From Glaciimonas sp. (lineage in GTDB: Bacteria > Pseudomonadota > Gammaproteobacteria > Burkholderiales > Burkholderiaceae): a DNA stretch of 6,024 bases. How positions within the stretch are numbered: the stretch's first letter is position 1; every line of letters begins with the position of its first letter. A model generated the notes under the pieces. The model made no database searches and was not told the origin of the DNA. It saw only the letters and a program-made list of their open reading frames with translations. The position numbers were made by a program, and so were the translations under genes. The DNA lies in NCBI GenBank assembly GCA_014377145.1, contig JACMQE010000069.1, forward strand, positions 1-6,024. Direction: 5' to 3'. Positions 1 to 5,829 of the stretch are shown in pieces.

Positions 1-144
1 AGCGCGATATTACAGATTATATTTTCGGCTTTTATAAATGTAAAAGATTGCATTCAACTCTAGAACATCTGTCGCCTGCTGCTTTTGAATAGATAAATTC
101 AGAAAAACCTAAAGAACTGTCTGTTTTAATTTGACCACGACATT
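1..144 (+). mobile_element. Right end of an IS3-family insertion sequence (partial)
   Basis: The window opens inside the last part of an IS3-type transposase gene, so only the right-hand end of the element is present. The true boundary is not fixed. A stretch reading aatttgaccacgacatt (128-144) follows the transposase and could lie in or near the terminal inverted repeat, but the other end is outside the window and no target duplication can be checked. Confidence 0.5.
3..134 (+). pseudogene. IS3-family transposase (OrfB-like), C-terminal remnant
   Basis: IS3-family OrfB is the DDE integrase half of the transposase and cuts and joins DNA at the element's ends. What is seen is the extreme C-terminus: the frame beginning at position 3 reads RDITDYIFGFYKCKRLHSTL and then EHLSPAAFE. 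This matches the family signature of a tyrosine-rich helix followed by R-x-HS-x-L and LSP-x-x-FE. The frame meets TAG at 90-92 and then stays open for 13 more codons to TGA at 132-134. Either TAG is the natural stop or it is a nonsense change and the protein once ended at 134. The catalytic DDE residues lie upstream of the window, so activity cannot be judged. The family call is firm; the subgroup is not. Confidence 0.75.
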
Positions 145-169
145 GTGCTTTCTTCAGTTTTGGGCCCAT
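32..169 (-). CDS. Possible small ORF behind a strong Shine-Dalgarno, probably spurious
   Basis: On the minus strand AGGAGGT (185-179) stands 9 bases before an ATG at 169, with two further ATGs nearer to it (178 and 175). The frame runs 45 codons to a stop at 34-32, beginning MGPKLKKAQC. Most of it is antisense to the transposase tail, so the downstream part is probably meaningless. The first codons may be the start of a host gene interrupted by the insertion sequence. No family is recognised. Confidence 0.15.
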   Translation of the reverse strand: MGPKLKKAQCRGQIKTDSSLGFSEFIYSKAAGDRCSRVECNLLHL

Positions 170-500
170 ACACATCATACCTCCTGAATTTTATCGGTTT
201 GTGAGAGCGCCTGCCCAACGTTGAATTTAAACTCAGATTTCTTCCTCAAACACAGGCGTCTTAGGCTGCCTGGGTAGACCCTGTTAAGGCCAGGCTGGCG
301 CAAATAGCAAGCCCTATTTACCCCACGTGAAGAATACAGACCGCGACGAGTGGCGCAGAGATGGCCCATTACATCTTTGAAAGCAGCTGGACTGACAGAA
401 TACGTTCAATCATTGAAGTTATAAATGTAGTAAGTAGTTGTAACGGTAGCGAAGCAGCGATCCCTTGCTGTAATATTTGGGCATCAAAAAATTACAATTT
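145..500. other. Stretch without a recognisable gene
   Basis: No reading frame here resembles a known protein. A minus-strand frame of 64 codons (369-175) and the first part of a plus-strand frame from 361 are open but read like non-coding sequence. The DNA is locally GC-richer around 245-310 and contains short inverted repeats (caggc 252-256 with gcctg downstream; aaatag with ctattt near 302-320). A small structured RNA cannot be excluded, but none was recognised. Confidence 0.5.
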
Positions 501-505
501 GAGGA
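501..505 (+). promoter_or_regulatory. Ribosome binding site of the exonuclease pseudogene
   Basis: GAGGA lies four bases before ATG 509-511. It supports 509 as the original start even though the frame opened there shifts after eight codons. Confidence 0.5.
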
Positions 506-508
506 CCT

Positions 509-1064
509 ATGGCCATATTTCAGAAACCGATAAGTCATACTCGATTTCGAGACCACCGGACTCATTCCAGACACGGGTGACCGCATCACTGAAGTGACCG
601 CCCTCAGAATAGTTGAAGGGGCAATCGTTGAACGCTTTGTCTCAATGGTGAATTGCAGGGTTTCGATACTCTATTTTATTACCCAATTAACGGGTATATC
701 ACAGGCAATGGTGAATGGCGCACCGCCCCTAGCTGAAGTAATGCCAGCGTTACTCGATTTTATTGGCAATGATACTTTGACTTCTCACAATCCCAGTTTT
801 GACGCGAAGTTTTTATTGGCAGAAAGCGCATCGCTACATTTGCAGCCACGTCATAACGCGTTGATTTGCGCATTAAAATTATCGCGGCGACTATTCCTAA
901 GCATACCCAGCTACAAGTTGGGATCCTTGGTAACCGCCTTGCGAATACCATTTCACGGTACCGCGCATAGAGCAGAAGCAGATGCTGAAGTATCCGCAAA
1001 TCTATTGCTGCAGGTAGCACAGCGTCTGGCGTTTTTGGCGCGATGGTTCAGTCAGCCGGCATAA
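509..1064 (+). pseudogene. DnaQ-like DEDDh 3'-5' exonuclease, frameshifted near the start
   Basis: Proteins of this family (exonuclease domain of DNA polymerase III epsilon and RNase T) remove nucleotides from 3' ends of DNA or RNA using two metal ions. ATG 509 gives MAIFQKPI; after one extra base near 530-534 the frame continues VILDFETTGL. ExoI is D (543-545) and E (549-551). ExoII is HNPSFD with Asp at 801-803. ExoIII is HRAEADA with His at 966-968 and Asp at 981-983. The remainder aligns along its length with the family (LTGISQAMV, YKLGSLV) and ends at a TAA, about 185 codons, the usual size for stand-alone members. All catalytic residues survive in the DNA, but the frameshift separates them from the start codon. 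In the catalytic frame TAA (531-533) lies immediately upstream and the next usable start, GTG 594, falls after the ExoI motif, so any product from there would lack the first two metal ligands. It converges on dbpA with 88 bases between them. Confidence 0.85.
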
Positions 1065-1152
1065 ACAAACGTAAACAAGCACGCATCGTTTAACTAAGGT
1101 TACCAATGTATGCTTAGTTTGGTGGAGCAAATGTGCAGCGGTTAATTTAAGG
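1065..1152. other. Intergenic gap between convergent pseudogenes
   Basis: The gap contains a weak inverted repeat, aactaag (1092-1098) with cttagtt (1113-1119), separated by 14 bases. There is no adjoining T-run, so it is not convincing as a bidirectional terminator. Confidence 0.3.
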
Positions 1153-2554
1153 CTATAAATCGGTAATAAACCGGATCTTAAAGCTACGACCTTTGATATT
1201 TCTAGCGCTTAGGCGGGCAAAGGCATGCTTAGCCATTCGTCGTTCCAACGCCACATACGTCATAAATTCAAATACACTGATTTTGCCGACCTGCTCTTTG
1301 GTCAGTCCCGCTTCACCCGTCAGAGCACCTAATAGATCGCCTGGACGCAGCTTGTCTTTCTTACCGCCCATGATACAAAGGGTCGCCATCGGTGCTTGTA
1401 GCGAATCGCTTTCAGCTGATGCTAGCGTCGCGAGATCAAACCACGTAACAGGGCCATGCTGGTAATCCTCAATTAATTTCACCCATTTTTTCTCATTGGG
1501 AGCGCACAGGCTAAGCGCCAAACTTTTGTCATGGTCGCGTCCGGTCCGACCGATCCGATGGATATGCACTTCAGTATCTTTCGATACATCTACATTGGTT
1601 ATCGCACCCAAGGTCTGGATGTCCAATCCGCGTGTGGCAACGTCAGTGACGACCAGCACCGAACAACTCTAATTCGCAAATTGCACCAGAATTTTGTCGC
1701 GTTCACGTTGTTCAAGTTGACCGTATAACGCCAGCGCGCTGAATCTGTGATCGCGTAATTCAGCAGCTAATTCGCGGCAATGAATTTTGGTGTTGCAAAA
1801 AGTGATGGTTGAGACTGGCCTGTAGTGGTTTAGTAGTGCACCACAGCTGCATTGCGACCGTCGTAGCTAACTTCATAAAAGCGTTGTTCGATCTGTATGC
1901 ATCGTGCTGCGCTTCGACCTTTATCTCGACCGGCTGACGTAAAAGTTCGGCATAGGCCTTGCTGATATCATCCGGATAAGTCGCTGAGAATAATAATGTC
2001 TGGCGATGCTTGGGACAAGCACTGACAATCCCTGCAATCTCTTCGTAAAATCCCATGTCGACCAGGTGGTCAGCTTCATCCAATAATAGCATTTGCACGG
2101 TCGCCAGATTTATACTGCCTCGACCAATGTGATCGCGTATCCGCCCCGGCATACCGAGAATAATATGCGCTCCATGTTCAAGTGAGCCGATCTGTGGTCT
2201 CATCGGTGCACCGCCGCATATTGTCAATATTTTGACGTTATCTTGAAGGCGTGCAAGTCGGTGCAACTCTTTTGCAACCTGATCAGCCAGTTCTCGCGTA
2301 GGGCAGAGCACAAGTGCCTGAATTGCAAAGTAGGTCAGATTCAGTTTATGCAGAATACCGATACCAAAAGCGGTGGTTTTTCCACTGCCGATCTTAGCCT
2401 GTGCGATTAGATCACGTCGCCCCAGAATCACTGGCAAGCTTTGGGCCTGTATGGTCGTCATTTCGTGATAACCGAGACTATCAAGGTTGCGCAATAGCGC
2501 AGCTGACAAGAGAAGAGTGGAGAAAGATGAAGTGGTCAAAATGGTAGATGCCAA
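1153..2554 (-). pseudogene. dbpA: ATP-dependent RNA helicase DbpA, broken by two frameshifts and a nonsense codon
   Basis: DbpA is a DEAD-box RNA helicase that binds hairpin 92 of 23S rRNA and helps assemble the large ribosomal subunit. Counting from TTG 2554, the first frame shows the Q motif region (GYHEMTTIQ, 28-36), Walker A as AKIGSGKT (53-60, Ile where Thr is usual), PTRELADQ (85-92), MPGR (135-138), DEAD (159-162) and SAT (190-192). One base is missing near 1892-1897. The next frame reads IEQRFYEVSYDGRNAAVV, then loses another base near 1836-1841. A third frame (LLNHYRPVSTITFCNTK, then GQLEQRERDKILVQFAN) ends in TAG at 1671-1669, after which SCSVLVVTDVATRGLDI and HRIGRTGR follow in the same frame. 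The C-terminal RNA-binding domain (GGKKDKLRPGDLLGALTG onward) is complete to the TAG at 1153. Total length, about 467 codons, matches the E. coli protein (457). By alignment the start was probably at 2539, now TTG in 'LTTSSFSTL'; no ATG is available. Confidence 0.95.
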
Positions 2555-2643
2555 CAGAAAGGTAAGAGAAGTCTAACAAGCGTAGCTGTTTAGAGCTACA
2601 TGTGACGAGGTCTGCTGCAATTTTGGTATTAAATTACTATTTA

Positions 2644-2945
2644 ATGGTAATTGTCTGCCCCCCCACATGTCGCGGCTCAACCACATTCGGTATCGTATTT
2701 CTTTCTGGTGGGCAGGCCGATGCTGCGGCCACCATTAATTTAAATGCTATCAATACCTCTGGAAAGCAGCCATTGAAGCTGAGTTTTTCTTACGGGCGTG
2801 CACTTCAGGCACGCGCTACAAAGGCATGGAGTGGACAGACGGCAAATAAAGAGGGTGCGCAATACGCGCTGTGCTATACCAACGTGCGCGTTTAAATAGT
2901 GCAGTGGTGCAGAGTAAATACACTGCCGAGATGAAGGATGAATAA
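2644..2945 (+). pseudogene. Class I fructose-bisphosphate aldolase, C-terminal remnant
   Basis: Class I aldolase reversibly cleaves fructose 1,6-bisphosphate to dihydroxyacetone phosphate and glyceraldehyde 3-phosphate through a Schiff base on lysine. The frame reads [20 protein letters not shown] and then [11 protein letters not shown] and KAWSG, the hallmark C-terminal blocks of the eukaryotic-type class I enzyme, including the phosphate-binding SGG loop and the SYGRALQ helix. After ctg at 2869-2871 two extra bases (TG) shift the frame. The true tail then reads [20 protein letters not shown] to TAA 2943-2945. Only about 95 of some 340 residues remain. Upstream, MVIV (2644-2655) resembles the LLKPNMV block that carries the Schiff-base lysine, but the 20 or so residues that should separate it from GIVFLSGG are mostly gone and no lysine is in place. 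The fragment begins about 90 bases from the divergent dbpA start, so a deletion probably removed its front part. Confidence 0.85.
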
Positions 2946-3021
2946 TTAAACGTGGGCAGGAGAAAAGTACATCGTCTGTGGATCAGAGAAAATGGGCACT
3001 TTTTGAAATATCGAAACATCG

Positions 3022-3054
3022 TTGAACAGTACTCTAATAACAGTTTTCTATAAT
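3022..3054 (+). promoter_or_regulatory. Weak promoter candidate
   Basis: A consensus TATAAT (3049-3054) has TTGAAC (3022-3027) upstream, but the spacing of 21 bases is too long for a typical sigma-70 promoter and no better -35 box sits at 16-18 bases. In such AT-rich DNA a chance match is quite possible. Confidence 0.2.
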
Positions 3055-3128
3055 ACTGAACTATTCGATATATTTAATATTGCAATAACAATATCGTATA
3101 GAAATTATATTTTTTATCGAGGTACATA

Positions 3129-3206
3129 ATGCTTAAAATTGTAGCCAGCACATCCTTACCTAATATATTACGGCCTTGTAGGCGAAAACTCTCCACGTGG
3201 CCTTGA
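3129..3206 (+). CDS. Very short ORF with a plausible ribosome binding site
   Basis: ATG 3129 is preceded by GAGGT (3119-3123) at a spacing of five bases and opens 25 codons beginning MLKIVASTSLPNIL before TGA. It is too short to classify. It may be the preserved start of a decayed gene. The bases around this start (gtacataatgc) recur at 4525-4535. Confidence 0.2.
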   Translation: MLKIVASTSLPNILRPCRRKLSTWP

Positions 3207-3310
3207 CCACAGGATTGGGGGAACCAATTCTAGCCAGGGGAAGAAAACATTTTCTCTCATCAATTGTAAAGCGCTTAATACATCATCAATTCATTCATAA
3301 GAACCTGGTA

Positions 3311-3327
3311 AATTTGACCCCGCCATT
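3311..3327 (+). repeat. Second copy of a 17-base sequence found next to the IS3 remnant
   Basis: aatttgaccccgccatt here matches aatttgaccacgacatt (128-144) at 15 of 17 positions. The first copy follows a transposase tail, so this one may be a relic of a related insertion-sequence end. It lies about 40 bases before the unidentified gene at 3367. A chance or unrelated match remains possible. Confidence 0.25.
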
Positions 3328-3366
3328 CCCTGCAATTTGAATGAAAATTCAAAACAGGTCTCTGTT

Positions 3367-4081
3367 ATGGATACATCGATGATAGAAGTAAACTCAGCTT
3401 CTGTAATTAGCGTGCTCCTCGACATTGATAGCTTGTACAAAACCGACCTGGCTTCTGTAAAAGCCGAGGTAATATTAATGACAAAGATGGTACATAATTT
3501 TTTGAAACGGATGCGGAGATTATGCTGAAAGGACTATTTATTGAACGTGATGAAGCGCTTGTAGCGGGCATACCATGTCTGACTGCTGAAAAAAATTTAG
3601 CTATTAGTTTATAATTTTTGATGCAACCAATCGCTCTCGCCGTAAGTCAAGAAACAAAAATTATTGTGAAAGAAGCATACATAAAAAGAATAAATTTCCT
3701 TATAATTTCGCTTTACGCAATGCTTGGTAATGATATGGATGTTGTGCTGCAAGGGATATATTGCGATTGGCTATTGCTGCTATTTATAATCACGAAGTTG
3801 GCTCTATCGATTTATCTGAATTTAGGCAATCATTAGGAAAAGTTTTTTAAAATTTCATGTCGTAAGCCGATAGACAATGATTTTTTAGAAAATTTGTCTA
3901 TAAAAATGTTGCTAGAAAAAATACAGAATTGGTAGAGAAAAATAGAAAAAGCATCGGGCCTTTGACCCCATTTTCAGCACTTACTAAAATAGTAGATTCA
4001 CATTTCATATTTTCAAAAGCAACACTAAATGCTAACACGCCATTTTTTCCTCAACCTAATGAGGAGGCAGAAAATAAATGA
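3367..4081 (+). pseudogene. Unidentified decayed gene, readable as one protein of about 240 residues after repair
   Basis: I do not recognise the family. ATG 3367 (AGG at 3356-3358) opens MDTSMIEVNSASVISVLLDI and continues as VKAEVILMTKMVHNFLK. Losing one A near 3505-3507 shifts it to TDAEIMLKGLFIERDEALVA. TAA interrupts at 3612-3614, and the same frame resumes with MQPIALAVSQETKIIVKEAY. An extra AT near 3756-3760 shifts it to ILRLAIAAIYNHEVGSIDL up to TAA 3848-3850. Single-base shifts in T and A runs near 3843-3848 and 3915-3920 give KISCRKPIDNDFLENL and then NTELVEKNRKSIGPLTPF, ending PQPNEEAENK at TGA 4079-4081. The frames abut in order with protein-like composition, mostly helical and charged with hydrophobic stretches, which argues for one former gene. 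The gene is low in GC. A secreted or accessory protein is possible, but no motif shows it. Confidence 0.5.
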
Positions 4082-4531
4082 GGTGCGTGGCGGGATATAA
4101 CGAAGTCAATGAATGTTGCCCTTTTACTTTCCAGTTCTTATTCTTCTAAAAAATGGAATCCGTTTACACCCCTGTCAAGCACCATCAAGAGTTAGCGCGA
4201 CCATAACAATGGAGCATTAGCTATTGTATTTATGATGATACTGCTGGAAAACTGCCCGGCAGCGATATAACTTACGTTTTTGGTATAATTTTTCATCAGC
4301 CTTACTTGAATAAAAATAAGTGTTGATATAACTTGTCTGACAGTAGCTTAGTATTTAAGAAATAGAGTATTAGAAAACTACATGTGTCGAAACATTTAGC
4401 TAGTGTAGATGATCGATTTTTGAAATATTAAAGTAGGGCCCTAGAGGTATTCTTGCCTGCTTTTTGTACCCGCTAATATAATCAATTTATTCATCCTCAA
4501 GCAGAAATATGACCTTTTTAGAAAGTACATA
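4082..4531 (+). other. AT-rich region with patches of decayed coding sequence
   Basis: Immediately after TGA 4079-4081 the same frame stays open as GAWRDITKSMNVALLLSSSY, then SSKKWNPFTPLSSTIKS, before TAG. From 4219 another frame reads SYCIYDDTAGKLPGSDITYV, then FGIIFHQPYLNKN, to TGA 4324-4326, and is open again to TAG 4363-4365. These may be further pieces of the preceding gene or of its neighbour. Beyond about 4370 nothing coherent is visible apart from the palindrome tagggcccta near 4435. No family is recognised. Confidence 0.35.
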
Positions 4532-4723
4532 ATGCCTATCAGTGCAACTGGCACGCCTTTATCATCCCATTTTTTAACAGAAGTTGAACAAAATTTCCTC
4601 ATAAATTAATCTCTTCTGCTCCAGCAAGTTAGTGCAGTAATCAACGATCCGGAGGTAAAAAGAAGCGGTCCCCTGAAGCATAATGTTATATCTACATCTA
4701 GCGAAAGGGAAAATCCGCATTAA
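4532..4723 (+). pseudogene. Unidentified short coding remnant with an in-frame stop
   Basis: ATG 4532 opens MPISATGTPLSSHFLTEVEQ followed by NFLIN and TAA (4607-4609). The same frame then continues SLLLQQVSAVINDPEVKRSG to TAA 4721-4723. The downstream part reads like protein, so the first stop may be a nonsense mutation in a longer gene. The end overlaps the point where the virB8 remnant begins in a different frame, so the natural C-terminus has probably been lost at a junction near 4695. No clear ribosome binding site (gaaag at 4521-4525) and no recognised family. Confidence 0.35.
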
Positions 4724-5048
4724 GGGTACTTCGTTCATTAAGTCCAATGTCGCTCTGGTGCGTTACATCAAAGAGATTGAGCATGGCCTTGATAAATAGA
4801 TTGTCATGCATTGGACGGCAACGATTACGTTCAAGTATTCCGACGCACCGATAAAGGAAAAAGACAGGGCAGTTAATCCGCTCGGCTTCCAAGTGGTCGC
4901 GTACCGTGACGACCCTGACGCTATGCCGGTTTCGACGGACTCTCCTGATAGATTTCCCCCTGTTAGCCGCGCACCTGATAGCGTGATGGTATTTCCTGAG
5001 CAAGTAGCGCCCTCACCTGCTACCGCCGTGCCAGCGATTCAACCATAA
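4698..5048 (+). pseudogene. virB8: VirB8-family type IV secretion protein, N-terminally truncated with a nonsense codon
   Basis: VirB8 is a bitopic inner-membrane protein whose periplasmic domain helps assemble the type IV secretion channel. The remnant starts around LAKGKIRIKGTSF and reads SNVALVRYIKEIE; TAG (4797-4799) interrupts it, and the same frame resumes IVMHWTATITFKYSDAPIKE, then NPLGFQVVAYRDDPDA. HW-x-ATI-x-F-x-Y and the NPLGF-x-V-x-x-Y-R block (Asn at 4875-4877) are the strongly conserved end of the VirB8 periplasmic domain. A Pro/Ser-rich tail of about 40 residues follows to TAA 5046-5048. Only about 115 codons remain of a usual 220-240, so the cytoplasmic start, membrane helix and first part of the periplasmic domain are missing. 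ATG 4806 after the stop would give only a fragment. virB9 follows after nine bases, as expected in a virB operon. Confidence 0.85.
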
Positions 5049-5052
5049 GGGG
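5047..5052 (+). promoter_or_regulatory. Ribosome binding site of virB9
   Basis: AAGGGG overlaps the last bases of the virB8 stop codon and lies five bases before GTG 5058. It decides for a GTG start, which is followed directly by a good signal peptide. Confidence 0.55.
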
Positions 5053-5057
5053 CCAAC

Positions 5058-5829
5058 GTGAAACGACTTCTTTTGATAGCTGTAATGGTAACAACTTTGG
5101 CACTTGCCGAATTGATACCCCAAAAGGGCCAATATGACCCACTTGTTCGTGTGTTGAATTTTAATCCTATGAAAGTGGTGAAACTCTCTACATTTTACGG
5201 TGTTTTGACGCACATTCAATTTGCAGAAGGCGGAACCATCAAGCCTCTGGCCACAAAGGCAGATACCAACGTCACGGTGGTATCTGCCTTTGTGGACGGT
5301 ATCAATTCGCCTTATTGGTGCAACCGCGTAGGGTCGAGGATTCGACTGCTTGGGCTGACCCGAATCTGATTTTCTCGTTGACGTTCCGTTATCTGGACGA
5401 TGAAGCGGCAAAGCTCGCGGCCAAAGCTAAGCAAGAAGCTTTGAAGACTCTTCTTGGCGAAGTCAAAATGAGGCTATCAGATGCCAAGAAAGAAGGGCAG
5501 ACCTTTGATTGTTGGGTGGCTGGGTCGGAAGAAATTAGCCCTAACGCTGCACGTGATGATGGCCGTTTTATCTCCCTACGTTCAGTAATAACCGTGATAT
5601 GCCCGCTGTATATTCGGTGGACACAGAAGGCAATGAAGCGTTGATTAACACCAATGTCATCGACGGAAACAATATCGTTGTTCAGCGCCTGGCTGTATGT
5701 CTGATTCTTCGCAAGGGTACTGCCATCGCTTCTGTAATCAACAAATCTTTTAATTTGAATGATAGCACTGACAATAGAACCGGCACGGTAGCGCCGAACT
5801 TGGAGCGAGTAATCAAAGGAGCGCAATAA
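5058..5829 (+). pseudogene. virB9: VirB9-family type IV secretion core protein with an in-frame deletion and two frameshifts
   Basis: VirB9 is a periplasmic component of the type IV secretion core complex that joins VirB7 and VirB10 in the outer-membrane channel. GTG 5058 opens a signal peptide, MKRLLLIAVMVTTLALAE (cleavage probably after ALA), then IPQKGQYDPLVRVLNFNP and YGVLTHIQFAEG, the N-terminal domain. Between GGTI (ending about 5240) and KPLATKADTNVTVVS the roughly 25 residues normally found are absent, in frame. Near 5284-5296 the frame shifts to GRYQFALLVQPRRVEDSTAW and LIFSLTFRYLDDEAAKL. A lost base near 5576-5578 shifts it again to TFSNNRDMPAVYSVD, then NIVVQRLAVCLILRKGTAIA, the conserved C-terminal beta domain, ending at TAA 5827-5829. 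All domains of the family are recognisable in order. A perfect 18-bp inverted repeat lies at the first frameshift. Confidence 0.93.
5251..5295. repeat. Perfect 18-bp inverted repeat inside virB9
   Basis: ccacaaaggcagatacca (5251-5268) and tggtatctgcctttgtgg (5278-5295) are exact reverse complements separated by nine bases (acgtcacgg). The left arm encodes the expected VirB9 residues ATKADT. The right arm falls where the reading frame breaks. The transcript would form a strong hairpin, but no T-run follows, so it is not an ordinary terminator. Confidence 0.95.

Larger units (their letters stand above)
2946..3336. other. AT-rich stretch with promoter-like and small-ORF signals only
   Basis: No conserved protein is visible. 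The region contains a perfect TATAAT at 3049-3054, AT-rich partial palindromes around 3066-3096 (atattg with caatat), the palindrome ccacgtgg near 3193-3200, and agaaaacattttct near 3242-3255. GC content drops sharply here compared with the flanking housekeeping remnants. Confidence 0.5.

Noticed and set aside
240..330. Possible small structured RNA in the GC-richer part of the first intergenic stretch
   Set aside because: Only five- to six-base inverted repeats are visible, and I could not match it to 6S, 4.5S, tmRNA, RNase P or tRNA patterns.
361..597. Plus-strand open frame of 78 codons
   Set aside because: Its second half is the exonuclease N-terminus read in the wrong frame, and its first half matches nothing known.
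760..1020. Minus-strand open frame of 86 codons
   Set aside because: It lies wholly antisense to the exonuclease core, whose plus-strand motifs are unmistakable, and it resembles no family.
1193..1728. Two plus-strand open frames (1193-1465 and 1531-1728)
   Set aside because: Both are antisense to the C-terminal part of dbpA, which carries clear helicase and RNA-binding motifs.
2816..3019. Minus-strand open frame of 67 codons over the aldolase tail
   Set aside because: The plus strand encodes the aldolase C-terminus through 2945, and the minus frame shows no motif.
3955..3975. tttgacccc near 3963 as a third copy of the insertion-sequence-end-like repeat
   Set aside because: Only nine bases match, and it encodes GPLTPF in a coherent frame of the unidentified gene.
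4698..5003. Minus-strand open frame of 101 codons
   Set aside because: It is antisense to the virB8 remnant and has no recognisable motif.
5251..5295. Inverted repeat as a transcription terminator
   Set aside because: It is inside a coding sequence, has no T-run after it, and its left arm encodes conserved residues.
5013..5826. Two long minus-strand open frames (5411-5013 and 5826-5389)
   Set aside because: They mirror virB9, whose family signature is on the plus strand. Their length reflects the base composition of that gene.
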